A stretch of DNA of 32,077 nucleotides, from NCBI GenBank assembly GCA_021405325.1, contig QWII01000112.1:1-32077 (forward strand), written 5' to 3'. The first letter of the stretch is position 1; every line of letters begins with the position of its first letter. The translations under genes were made by a program, and so were the position numbers. Shown one piece after another: positions 1 through 6,547 of the stretch. The notes below the pieces were generated by a model that was not told the DNA's origin, searched no databases, and worked only from the letters and a program-made list of their open reading frames with translations. Origin of the DNA: Caldilinea sp. CFX5. Its GTDB lineage: Bacteria > Chloroflexota > Anaerolineae > Caldilineales > Caldilineaceae.

Positions 1-312
1 GTGAATTGGTGGCAAAAGATTCGCCACATCACGCTGCCCATGATCTCGCCCACCATCTTGCTAAACCTGATTCTTGGCGTTATCGGCAGCTTACAGGTCT
101 TTGGCCTGGCCTTTGTCACGACCGGCGGCGGTCCGGCCTACGCCACCTACTTTTTTGGCCTGCACCTCTATCAGACTGCATTCCGCAGCTTTGATATGGG
201 CTATGGCAGCGCACTGGCCTGGTTCCTGTTCTCGGTGATCCTGGCGCTCACGCTCATCCAGATTTCGTTCTCGCGGCGTTGGGTCTACTATGCCGGCGAC
301 GCGAAGGATTAA
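1..312 (+). CDS. Sugar ABC transporter permease, MalF/UgpA-like, 3' part only
   Basis: This is the C-terminal ~103 residues of an inner-membrane permease of the MalF/UgpA (carbohydrate uptake type 1) family; the gene starts upstream of the window, so the GTG at position 1 is only an internal codon. The visible part begins in the cytoplasmic EAA loop (I-x-LP around residues 9-13, the contact with the ATPase), continues with a hydrophobic segment, the typical GGGP-Y-A-T-Y-F periplasmic stretch, and a last membrane helix ending in R-R-W-V-Y-Y-A-G. The permease at 11304-12245 has the same ending. It is followed by a second permease (561-1439), the usual order for a heterodimeric importer. The substrate cannot be read from the sequence; a sugar or sugar acid is inferred from the downstream mannonate-dehydratase-family gene. 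Confidence 0.85.
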   Translation: MNWWQKIRHITLPMISPTILLNLILGVIGSLQVFGLAFVTTGGGPAYATYFFGLHLYQTAFRSFDMGYGSALAWFLFSVILALTLIQISFSRRWVYYAGDAKD

Positions 313-333
313 CTTTGAGGATCAACCGGATCT

Positions 334-401
334 GGGAGGCTAGTTGGTTAGTTGGTTGGTTTCGCACCTAACAAACCAACCAACTAACCAACTAGCCTCC
401 C
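334..401. repeat. Perfect 29-bp hairpin with octamer arms
   Basis: A 29-nt arm (334-362) is exactly repeated as its reverse complement at 373-401, with a 10-nt loop. The arm is built from a degenerate octamer (CTAGTTGG, TTAGTTGG). It begins 21 nt after the permease stop. No T-run follows, so it does not look like a rho-independent terminator. It belongs to the family of spacer hairpins seen throughout this window. Confidence 0.9.
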
Positions 402-431
402 TAAATTCCAGAAGAGGTAACTGCCAAGCTA

Positions 432-517
432 CCCCTCCCTAACCCTCCCCTGATAAGGGAGGGAATCGTTGAGCGCTCGACAGTTCCCTCCCTTATCAGG
501 GGAGGGTTAGGGAGGGG
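432..517. repeat. Perfect 34-bp hairpin, CCCTCCC/GGGAGGG type
   Basis: A 34-nt arm (432-465) recurs as its exact reverse complement at 484-517 with an 18-nt loop. Short flanking stretches (GGTAACT at 416-422 and AGTTACC at 523-529) are also complementary. A degenerate relative of one arm is present at 16849-16870 (TTCCCTCCCTT-N-TCAGGGG). The element sits directly upstream of the ribosome binding site of the next permease gene, so it would fold in the shared mRNA. It may be a small non-autonomous mobile element or an mRNA-stabilising structure. Confidence 0.9.
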
Positions 518-560
518 TTAGTAGTTACCAGAAGAGTTAGCTTTTAATGGAGGTCCACCT

Positions 561-1439
561 ATGCAAGCCATCGCCAGTAGGCACAGCACAAGCGCCTGGC
601 ATCGCGCCCGCCGCGAGTTCACGAACCTGTTGCTCTTTCTCTTGACGGCGCTGCTCGCGCTCTCCTTTCTCTTTCCCTTTGCGTGGAGCCTCTCCAGTTC
701 GCTCAAGACCGGCTTTGAGGTGATTGCCTACCCGCCCGCCTTGCTGCCCAAAGCGCCGCAATGGTACAACTATGTCGAAGCCTGGACAGCGGCTGATCTG
801 GGTCGCTTCTTCTGGAATAGTACGGTCGTTACCGGTTTGAGTCTGATCGGCCAGGTGGTTAGCTCCTTTATTGTCGCCTATGGCTTCGCCCGTTTTCGTT
901 TTCCCGGCCGCGAATTCCTCTTTGTTCTCTGCCTCAGCGGTCTCATGATGCCCGTCTATGTCACCATCATTCCCCTGTTTACCATGTTTCGCGCCCTGGG
1001 CTGGATCAACACCTTCAAGCCGCTGATCATCCCGACCTACTTTGGCAGCGCCTTTGCCATCTTCCTGCTGCGTCAATTTATCATGTCGATTCCGCTTGAC
1101 TTTGATGAGTCGGCGCTGATTGATGGCGCCAGCCGCTGGACGATCCTCACCCGCATCATCACCCCCAACTGTCAGCCGGCGCTCGCCACCGTCGCCATTG
1201 TCGGCTTTATGACTTCCTGGAACGCCTTTCTCGGCCCGTTAATCTTCCTGGACAGCGTCAAGAACTACACCCTCCCGCTTGGCCTCTGGTTTCTCAGAGG
1301 CACCATCGACGACGCCCTGCCGCGCGATCACCTGTTGATGGCCGGCGCCATGATCACCACCTTCCCCGTCCTGCTTATTTTCGTCCTGGCCCAGAACTAC
1401 TTTATCGAGGGCATTGTGATGAGCGGGATCAAGGGGTAG
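561..1439 (+). CDS. Sugar ABC transporter permease, MalG/UgpE-like
   Basis: This 292-residue inner-membrane protein is the second permease of a carbohydrate importer. It has a basic cytoplasmic N-terminus, about six membrane helices, and the MalG-type EAA loop (E-S-A-L-I-D-G-A-S from about residue 183) that docks the ATPase, followed by a W-N-A-F-L-G-P helix. It ends with G-I-V-M-S-G-I-K-G, the usual C-terminus of this family and the same as in the permease at 12247-13155. The ATG at 561 is chosen because a GGAGGT ribosome binding site lies 6 nt upstream. No ATPase gene is nearby; such systems commonly use a shared MsmX-type ATPase encoded elsewhere. Two long hairpins separate it from the first permease, so the two may be expressed at different levels. 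Confidence 0.92.
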   Translation: MQAIASRHSTSAWHRARREFTNLLLFLLTALLALSFLFPFAWSLSSSLKTGFEVIAYPPALLPKAPQWYNYVEAWTAADLGRFFWNSTVVTGLSLIGQVVSSFIVAYGFARFRFPGREFLFVLCLSGLMMPVYVTIIPLFTMFRALGWINTFKPLIIPTYFGSAFAIFLLRQFIMSIPLDFDESALIDGASRWTILTRIITPNCQPALATVAIVGFMTSWNAFLGPLIFLDSVKNYTLPLGLWFLRGTIDDALPRDHLLMAGAMITTFPVLLIFVLAQNYFIEGIVMSGIKG

Positions 1440-1455
1440 ACAAAACCATCGTCCG

Positions 1456-1500
1456 TAGTCCGCAGTCGTGTCGTCCCTTACAAGGGCAAGCGCGCAGTCC
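1456..1500 (+). repeat. Dispersed 45-nt repeat, copy A
   Basis: This stretch matches the reverse complement of 9650-9694 over 45 nt with two mismatches. It contains a short self-complementary core (CCCTTACAAGGG type). Both copies are intergenic, one ahead of the mannonate-dehydratase-family gene and one ahead of the sugar-binding-protein gene. A short related sequence, CTGCGGACTAC, occurs at 4293-4303. Confidence 0.85.
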
Positions 1501-1566
1501 ACCGTCAGACGATTGCACGCTCGGCTCGATTGCGGTCTGCTGATAGTCAAAGATTGGAGAAACCGT

Positions 1567-2559
1567 ATGACCGCTCGTTTACTCGACAATATGCCCAAGG
1601 AAATCCGCATTGCGCTCGGCCAGTTTCGCGAGCCTTCCGCCGATATGCTCACCTACATTGCCCAATTGGGCGCAAAGGACATCCAACTGAACACCGCCAG
1701 CTTTCCCGGTGAACAGCAGTGGGAATATGAAGATCTGCTGGCGGCCCGCAAAAAAGTCGAGCACCATGGCCTGCGTCTGATGTCGCTGGAAAATGTGCCG
1801 ATTCCCTTCTACGACAAGGTGATGCTGGGCCTGCCCGGTCGCGATGAACAGATTGCCCACATGCAGAACACCATCCGCAATATCGGTCGCGCCGGTATTC
1901 CGATCCTGGGCATTCACTGGATGCCCAGTGGCGTCTGGAGCACCGAACCGCGCGCCACGCGCCGGGGCGGCGCCAGCGCCCGGCGCTTCACCCTGGCCGA
2001 TCACCCGGCGGATCAGCTCACGCATGGGCGGGTCTTCACCGAAGAGGAGATGTGGGAGAACTTCACCTATTATATGGCGCGTGTGCTGCCGGTGGCGGAG
2101 GAGGTCGGCGTTACCTTCGCTGTGCATCCCGACGACCCGCCCGTTGAATCGCTCGGCGGCGTTGCCCGGATCTTTCGCAACTTTGACGGCTTTAAGCGCA
2201 TGACCGACACCATCGACAGCCCCCATCTCGGCCTCAACTTCTGCATCGGCTGCTGGTCGGAGATGGGCGGCATGGAAAATGTGCTACGGGGCATCCGCTA
2301 CTTTGCCCCGCGCGGTAAGCTCATCTACATTCACTTCCGGGACGTCGTAGGGGAAGCCGCCGACTTTACCGAGTGCTTTATCAACGAAGGCAACCTGGAC
2401 AAGGCCGCTGTCATGAAAGCGCTCAAGGAGAATGGCTTTAATAGTTTCCTCATCGATGATCATGTGCCAAACATGATTGATGACACCCGCTGGGGTCATC
2501 GGGGCCGCGCCTATGCCATTGGCTATCTGACGGCGCTCATCGACATCGTTGCCAAGTAA
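1567..2559 (+). CDS. uxuA: Mannonate dehydratase family protein (UxuA-like)
   Basis: A 330-residue TIM-barrel enzyme of the mannonate dehydratase family, which converts D-mannonate to 2-keto-3-deoxygluconate in glucuronate catabolism in the cytoplasm. The hallmark H-P-D-D-P-P is at residues 187-192. Other likely metal ligands are C226 (F-C-I-G-C), H256 (I-H-F-R-D-V) and D298/H299, positions that correspond to the known UxuA Cys, His and Asp ligands. The protein is shorter than E. coli UxuA (394), and the usual C-T-G-S and P-D-H-G-H motifs are altered (C-I-G-C-W, D-D-H-V-P-N-M), so the substrate may differ. The ATG at 1567 has GGAGA 6 nt upstream; an in-frame extension to 1468 is possible but runs into the dispersed repeat. 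Its place behind sugar permeases supports sugar-acid catabolism. Confidence 0.8.
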   Translation: MTARLLDNMPKEIRIALGQFREPSADMLTYIAQLGAKDIQLNTASFPGEQQWEYEDLLAARKKVEHHGLRLMSLENVPIPFYDKVMLGLPGRDEQIAHMQNTIRNIGRAGIPILGIHWMPSGVWSTEPRATRRGGASARRFTLADHPADQLTHGRVFTEEEMWENFTYYMARVLPVAEEVGVTFAVHPDDPPVESLGGVARIFRNFDGFKRMTDTIDSPHLGLNFCIGCWSEMGGMENVLRGIRYFAPRGKLIYIHFRDVVGEAADFTECFINEGNLDKAAVMKALKENGFNSFLIDDHVPNMIDDTRWGHRGRAYAIGYLTALIDIVAK

Positions 2560-2562
2560 AAG

Positions 2563-2683
2563 ACTAGTACGGAGCGGCCTAAGTAAGCCAGTAGGTCAGT
2601 AGGTCAGTAGGACAGTAAGTCAGTCACTGTCTCACTGTCTCACTGGCAACTATGGGTTTATTTACGCCGTCGTGTACTAGTAC
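2563..2683. repeat. Octamer array bounded by ACTAGTAC repeats
   Basis: An 8-nt palindrome, ACTAGTAC, occurs at 2563-2570 and again at 2676-2683. Between them, 2588-2646 is an uninterrupted series of about seven degenerate octamers. It begins with CCAGTAGG, TCAGTAGG, TCAGTAGG and turns into the partly complementary TGTCTCAC units, so the two halves can pair imperfectly. The right ACTAGTAC lies at the edge of the broken dehydratase fragment, consistent with a rearrangement at this site. Confidence 0.7.
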
Positions 2684-2893
2684 TATCGGCTCAATTGGTG
2701 GCGGCAGGGGGTGGTGATGACCAGCGCCATGAGTGGCATTGACCAGGCGCTGTGGGACATTGCCGGCAAAGCCCACAGCCAACCGGTCTATCGCCTGCCG
2801 GGCGGCTCCTGTCGCAATCGCGTGCGGCTCTATGCCCGTGGCGACTTGGGCCTGCCCAGCATGGCCGCCGAGGCGCAAGCGGCGATTAACGAG
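2681..2893 (+). pseudogene. Internal fragment of a galactonate-dehydratase-like enolase-superfamily gene
   Basis: Read in the same frame as the transporter that follows, this stretch encodes a peptide starting Y-Y-R-L-N-W-W-R-Q-G. It continues through S-G-I-D-Q-A-L-W-D-I-A-G-K, P-V-Y-R-L-P-G-G and R-V-R-L-Y-A-R-G-D-L-G-L. This is the end of the N-terminal domain and start of the barrel of DgoD/mandelate-racemase-type dehydratases. The gene's beginning is missing (an in-frame stop lies at 2678-2680), and the barrel with all catalytic Lys, Asp, Glu and His residues is gone, replaced abruptly by transporter sequence near 2891-2900. It is therefore a remnant without enzymatic function. Its presence implies the locus once had a second sugar-acid dehydratase next to the mannonate dehydratase. 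Confidence 0.8.
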
Positions 2894-4042
2894 GAAGCCG
2901 CCATACAGGAGACATTTATCCAGTTTATCCCGGTGGTGTTGCGACGCCTGGGCGCATCGACCGACCAATTGGCCTTTTATGGCGCACAGAGCTACTTTGG
3001 TTCGATCCTCACGACCGTCAGCGTTATGCTGATCGGGCAACGGCAGCCCAAAAGCTATCTGCTCTTCTTTTGGAGCATGGCGCGCGGGGTCTTCTTGTGC
3101 TTTGCCTTTGTCCACGATGTGCGCTGGGCGCTTGTGCTGACCGGCCTTTATTGGTTATTGGAGTCGTTCCCCTCACCGGCCTATGCCCGCATCGTTAAAG
3201 CGATCTACCCCGACGAAATCCGCGGACGGCTGATTTCGCTGGTGCGTTTGGGCAGGGCCGGCGCCGTGCTGCTGGTAGCGCCGCTGGCCGGGTGGGCGCT
3301 TGATCGGTGGGGCTTTCAGCTTCTCTTCCCGGTAGCCGGTGTACTGGCCCTGCTCGCCACCGCTATTTTTAGCCGCATGGCGATCCCCGACCTCGCCGCC
3401 CCGCCCCGCCAAGCGCCTACCCTGATCAGCTTGTGGCAGATTGCCCGCAACAATCGTGCGTTTGTTATCCATCTCCTCAGCGTCATCTTTTTTGGCCTTG
3501 GCACAAATGTGGGGTATCCCCTCTATCCATTGGTGGAAGTGGACCGTCTCAACCTGTCGTACAGCCAGGTGGGCTGGTTGGGGATGGCGCAATCGATCGC
3601 CTGGTTGATCGGCTTGGTGGTCTGCGGGCGGTTGATTGACCAGCGGGGGCCATTGTGGACCTTGCGCGCCAATTATGTCGCAGCTTTTTTCGTGCCTTTC
3701 ACCTATATCTGGGCCAATTCGATGTGGACGCTACTACCCGCCTTTATTGCGCAGGGCATTGTGGCGGCGGGTGTCGATATGGCCTTTCTCAACGTCACGC
3801 TCCAACTGGCCGAACCGGGCAAGGTGCTCGAATACGCCGCCTTGCAATCAACCGTGATTGGTCTGCGCGGCATGGCAGGGTCGTTGCTTGGCGCCGGCCT
3901 GGTGCGGCTTGGCTTTGCCGACACCACCATCTTCACCCTCGGTGCCCTGCTGGTGTTGGCCGCCTGGTGGGTGCTGGGGCCGATTCAGCGCCAGCCCGCG
4001 ACCGCAGACGGCGCCGCCCCGGTCGCGTTAAAAACCGAATGA
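2711..4042 (+). CDS. Major facilitator transporter with chimeric N-terminus
   Basis: From about residue 63 onward (L-R-R-L-G-A-S, then about 10-11 hydrophobic helices) this is a major facilitator superfamily permease. It shows the intracellular loop R-L-I-S-L-V-R-L-G-R, a cytoplasmic loop near the middle (P-P-R-Q-A-P) and a C-terminal six-helix half including D-R-L-N-L-S-Y-S-Q-V-G-W-L-G. The first ~60 residues instead come from a galactonate-dehydratase-like gene, joined in frame near position 2895, so the native N-terminus is lost. Possible starts are GTG 2711, ATG 2717 (AGGGGG upstream, perhaps by chance) and ATG 2861. About 400 residues are intact without frameshift, so either the fusion is young or the transporter remains in use. 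The substrate is unknown. Confidence 0.75.
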   Translation: MVMTSAMSGIDQALWDIAGKAHSQPVYRLPGGSCRNRVRLYARGDLGLPSMAAEAQAAINEEAAIQETFIQFIPVVLRRLGASTDQLAFYGAQSYFGSILTTVSVMLIGQRQPKSYLLFFWSMARGVFLCFAFVHDVRWALVLTGLYWLLESFPSPAYARIVKAIYPDEIRGRLISLVRLGRAGAVLLVAPLAGWALDRWGFQLLFPVAGVLALLATAIFSRMAIPDLAAPPRQAPTLISLWQIARNNRAFVIHLLSVIFFGLGTNVGYPLYPLVEVDRLNLSYSQVGWLGMAQSIAWLIGLVVCGRLIDQRGPLWTLRANYVAAFFVPFTYIWANSMWTLLPAFIAQGIVAAGVDMAFLNVTLQLAEPGKVLEYAALQSTVIGLRGMAGSLLGAGLVRLGFADTTIFTLGALLVLAAWWVLGPIQRQPATADGAAPVALKTE

Positions 4043-4354
4043 TTCTGCTCGTCGGCCAGCATCCAAACAGGTAACGATTTTTGCTTTTTAGCGATTTTGA
4101 TATACAATGAATATACATTGACATACAATCAGTAGACCGCAACCCAACTAATGAAGGTTAGTAATCCTTGGAACTTGTCACGCCGGAGGCGATGACCTAC
4201 AGTTACCGATTTGTTTTCGTAACGTTCATAAGTAGGATTGATCGACGCTGGACTGTGCGACAACTCGACTAAGCTCGTCGAAATCGAAGCGGCTGCGGAC
4301 TACTGACGAGGAAACTACGGTTCTGGGTCAGAACTCAGTTTAAGGAGACTATCC
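4043..4354. other. 312-nt spacer with AT-rich 11-nt tandem repeats
   Basis: No gene is visible here. At 4101-4132 there are three degenerate 11-nt units (TATACAATGAA, TATACATTGAC, ATACAATCAG). The sequence AGTAGACCGCA at 4131-4141 recurs exactly at 9610-9620. A TCGAC/GTCGA mini-hairpin at 4266-4282 carries AGCTCGTCGAAA, resembling the loops of the hairpins at 25223 and 27254. CTGCGGACTAC at 4293-4303 is shared with the 45-nt dispersed repeat. The spacer looks like an accumulation of repeat debris ahead of the accessory cassette. Confidence 0.6.
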
Positions 4355-4933
4355 ATGCAAAAAGTTGCTGCGATTTCTGCTAGAATTGATCCGCAATTGA
4401 AACGTAGCGCTGAAACAATCTTTGAAAAACTGGGGTTGACCGCATCGCAGGCCATTTCCCTCTTCTATCGCCAAGTGCAGTTACAGCGCGGTCTGCCCTT
4501 TGCGGTCAAGTTGCAGCCAGAAGATGAGCGCCCTTCCGTCCAACGTGAGGCTGCACATAGACCTTCTGAACCTGCTCATCATCTCCAGGATACGCTAGGA
4601 TCAGGGCAAAGCGGAGTCGATCCATTTTTGCTGGTTTTGCAAGAAAACCAAGGGCCAGCCTATTGGTCGCCACCGACGCAAGCGGACCTCCTAATGACAC
4701 AAGAGGAGATCGCCTACCGCTTACTGCACGCTGAATTGCTCGCACAATTTGAAGGTAAGTTTGTGGCTATTTATCGTGGTCAAGTCATTGATTCAGATTC
4801 TGATCAGCTTGCCTTGGTGCGGCGGGTTGCTGAAAGCCACCCCAATCAGGTCGTGTTGATCAGACAAGTGCTGGGCAGACCAGAGCCAGAGCTTCGTCTA
4901 CGCTCACCACGCTTTGTTGAACCATTGGCGTAA
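4355..4933 (+). CDS. RelB/DinJ-type antitoxin domain fused to a DUF5678-like domain
   Basis: The 192-residue protein has two recognisable parts. Residues ~5-55 (I-S-A-R-I-D-P-Q-L-K, L-G-L-T-A-S-Q-A-I, R-G-L-P-F) match the ribbon-helix-helix DNA-binding and dimerisation domain of RelB/DinJ antitoxins. Residues ~128-170 (F-E-G-K-F-V-A-I-Y-R-G-Q-V-I-D-S-D-S-D, Q-V-V-L-I-R-Q-V) resemble DUF5678, a small domain of unknown role. The linker (55-110) is low-complexity and polar. No toxin gene follows; the next gene is a retropepsin-like protease. AAGGAG lies 7 nt before the ATG. In the RelB family this domain represses its own promoter; the tandem AT-rich repeats at 4101-4132 could be its operator, which is inference. 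Codon use looks less GC-biased than the flanking catabolic genes, hinting at transfer. Confidence 0.75.
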   Translation: MQKVAAISARIDPQLKRSAETIFEKLGLTASQAISLFYRQVQLQRGLPFAVKLQPEDERPSVQREAAHRPSEPAHHLQDTLGSGQSGVDPFLLVLQENQGPAYWSPPTQADLLMTQEEIAYRLLHAELLAQFEGKFVAIYRGQVIDSDSDQLALVRRVAESHPNQVVLIRQVLGRPEPELRLRSPRFVEPLA

Positions 4934-4955
4934 TCATTCGTATGACCACAAACGT

Positions 4956-5342
4956 ATGATTACAAATTACCCGTACAGCACAACCTACCAACCTGCTGCC
5001 CCTATGCTCGAGATCGGCTTGAGTGGTGTGAATGATACAAGCGCCAGATTGCAGGTGGTGGCATTGGTTGATTCTGGCGCTGATGCAACGCTGCTCCCGC
5101 TGCGCAATCTGCAACAAGTGAACGCTAGTTACCTCAGACAACAGGTCGTCCGCGGTATTGCCGGAAAAAGTATGTTCGCCAATCTATACCTGGTTCAGGT
5201 ACATATTGGCGCCAGCGTTGTGCGATTGGTGGAAGTTTTAGCGGCGCCAAAGGGTGTAGAAGCCATCATCGGGCGCGATCTGCTCAATCAGTTTGTCATC
5301 ACATTACGCGGCCCTGCGTCCACCATAGAGGTCGATTTCTAA
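4956..5342 (+). CDS. Retropepsin-like (clan AA) aspartic protease
   Basis: A 128-residue protein with the signature of single-domain retropepsin-type aspartic proteases: V-D-S-G-A-D-A-T-L-L-P with catalytic D39 in D-S-G-A, and a second motif I-I-G-R-D-L-L-N at residues 104-111, the usual hydrophobic-hydrophobic-Gly element. It would act as a homodimer in the cytoplasm; there is no signal peptide. The start is uncertain: ATG 4956 gives a compact protein beginning M-I-T-N-Y-P-Y-S, as family members often do, while TTG 4914 would overlap the preceding gene. The ribosome binding site is weak, so translation may be coupled to the upstream antitoxin/DUF5678 gene, whose stop lies 22 nt away. What it cleaves is unknown; the fused upstream protein is the obvious candidate. 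Confidence 0.8.
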   Translation: MITNYPYSTTYQPAAPMLEIGLSGVNDTSARLQVVALVDSGADATLLPLRNLQQVNASYLRQQVVRGIAGKSMFANLYLVQVHIGASVVRLVEVLAAPKGVEAIIGRDLLNQFVITLRGPASTIEVDF

Positions 5343-5397
5343 GCGGCCACCTTACTCATTCTTATACAAGACTATCTCCTCTTTTTGAAACACAACC

Positions 5398-5471
5398 TAT
5401 CCTACATTAGTACAATTACCCACTTGACAAAGCGCGCAGAGTAGAATATTATATATAACATATCCTACATT
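5398..5471 (+). promoter_or_regulatory. Sigma-70 promoter flanked by TATCCTACATT direct repeats
   Basis: TTGACA at 5424-5429 and TATTAT at 5447-5452 are spaced by 17 nt, an excellent housekeeping promoter. The 11-nt sequence TATCCTACATT occurs at 5398-5408 and at 5461-5471, once on each side of the promoter and in the same orientation. Its 9-nt core also appears on the opposite strand over the -10 box of the promoter at 23253-23281. These repeats are candidate operator sites. The first gene downstream is the PhyH gene at 5641, with a leader of roughly 180 nt. Confidence 0.6.
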
Positions 5472-5525
5472 TAACACCATCGCTCGTTACAGTCGAATTT
5501 CCTGAAATGTGCGCGGGAGGAGAGC

Positions 5526-5651
5526 ATGACGACTCATCGCACAGCAGGCATTGCTGCGCACCTGCTGCAAAGCGTAGTAACGCGGCTTTCGTCCCAGCTA
5601 AGTCTATATCGCCTTACACGCTATGCCGGAAGGAGCATTCATGCTTACTGA
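5526..5651 (+). CDS. Possible 41-codon leader peptide before the first PhyH gene
   Basis: ATG 5526 is preceded by a very strong GGGAGGAG ribosome binding site (5515-5522). It opens a 41-codon frame whose stop (5649-5651) lies 11 nt inside the PhyH gene starting at 5641. The peptide is basic, contains an H-R-T-A-G-I-A-A-H-L-L stretch and is not recognised. A similar arrangement with a 39-codon frame (H-K-T-G-A-H-L) precedes the third PhyH gene. It could couple translation of the PhyH gene or act as a regulatory leader. It may also be chance, since nothing but the ribosome binding site and the geometry supports it. Confidence 0.35.
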   Translation: MTTHRTAGIAAHLLQSVVTRLSSQLSLYRLTRYAGRSIHAY

Positions 5652-6444
5652 TCAACAGATTGACCAGTTCAACACCTTTGGTTTTTTGATCTTTCGCCAG
5701 CTCTTTAGTCCCACCGAACTGGCGACGCTTGAAGCCGAATATGAACAAGGACTCACCGCGGCCTACGCCGGCAAACCGTTTGATGGCAGCCAGCGCTACT
5801 GGACCTGCAGCATGGGGCCGGAGACGCCTTTGATGGCCAGCCTGTTGGAAGACGAGCGCTTTCATCGACCGGCGCAACAACTCTACGGCGAGGATGTGCT
5901 TGGCATGATCGCCGATGCCAACCGCTATGTCGGCCACACCAACTGGCACCCCGATCACAACGCTGATCCCACCCAAGATTGTTATGGGGTCAAGTTTGCC
6001 TACTACCTGGATCCGGTCGGCGCGGAGACGGGGGCGCTGCGCGTCGTTCCCGGCTCCCATAAGCAGCCCTTCCATCAGGAAGTGCGCGACACCATCAAGC
6101 GGGGCAAGCTCGACATTCTCGCCGTGCCCAGCTATGTCTGTGAGAGTCAGCCTGGCGACGTGGTGGCTTTTGACCTTCGGCTCTGGCACGCCAGTTGGGG
6201 CGGCGCCGCCGGACGCCGGATGTGTACCTTTGTCTATTACAACAACCCCGCCGACCCGGTCGCTGAAGCGGCCTCACGCAAGCGGGCCGCGGGCTTCGTC
6301 ACCATGAACGCCTACTTCGGCCGACCGGATGAGCCAATCTATCACCCGGAGTGGTTAGAAAATCGGTCAAGCAGCCCGCTCCGCCAGCGCTGGATTCACC
6401 GACTGGGCGAGTTGGGTTTCTTAGGTTCGCCGACCACAGGCTAA
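5641..6444 (+). CDS. PhyH-family Fe(II)/2-oxoglutarate dioxygenase, paralogue 1
   Basis: A 267-residue cytoplasmic protein of the phytanoyl-CoA dioxygenase (PhyH) superfamily, whose members hydroxylate small molecules using Fe(II), O2 and 2-oxoglutarate. The iron triad is visible as H103-x-D105 (T-N-W-H-P-D) and H183 (L-W-H-A-S-W-G-G); R192/R193 (G-R-R-M) would bind 2-oxoglutarate. Between them is the family stretch Y-L-D-P-V with G-A-L-R-V-V-P-G-S-H. The ATG at 5641 follows GGAAGGAG; an ATG at 5623 lies upstream of that site and is less likely. It is clearly paralogous to the genes at 8523 and 13349, which share the T-N-W-H-x-D and W/K-H-(A/S)-(W/F)-G-G motifs. The gene is followed by a hairpin and a dehydrogenase. 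The substrate is unknown; the context suggests a carbohydrate or sugar acid. Confidence 0.9.
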   Translation: MLTDQQIDQFNTFGFLIFRQLFSPTELATLEAEYEQGLTAAYAGKPFDGSQRYWTCSMGPETPLMASLLEDERFHRPAQQLYGEDVLGMIADANRYVGHTNWHPDHNADPTQDCYGVKFAYYLDPVGAETGALRVVPGSHKQPFHQEVRDTIKRGKLDILAVPSYVCESQPGDVVAFDLRLWHASWGGAAGRRMCTFVYYNNPADPVAEAASRKRAAGFVTMNAYFGRPDEPIYHPEWLENRSSSPLRQRWIHRLGELGFLGSPTTG

Positions 6445-6463
6445 GGGTACATAAATAAATTAC

Positions 6464-6528
6464 ACCGCTCTGTGCGAGTCCGTGACTCCCCCCAGCCCGT
6501 TGCGAGTCACGGACTCGCACAGAGCGGT
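6464..6528. repeat. Perfect 25-bp hairpin
   Basis: The arm at 6464-6488 is repeated as its exact reverse complement at 6504-6528, with a 15-nt C-rich loop. It begins 19 nt after the PhyH stop and ends 19 nt before the ATG of the dehydrogenase. There is no T-run. It could protect the upstream mRNA or act as a partial transcription barrier. Confidence 0.9.
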
Positions 6529-6547
6529 TTGAACGATGGAGCCACTC

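Noticed and set aside
1..312. The GTG at position 1 as a true start codon.
   Set aside because: The encoded protein begins in the middle of the EAA loop; the gene clearly extends to the left of the window.
334..517. The hairpins as rho-independent terminators.
   Set aside because: None of the stems is followed by a T-run and several sit inside evident operons.
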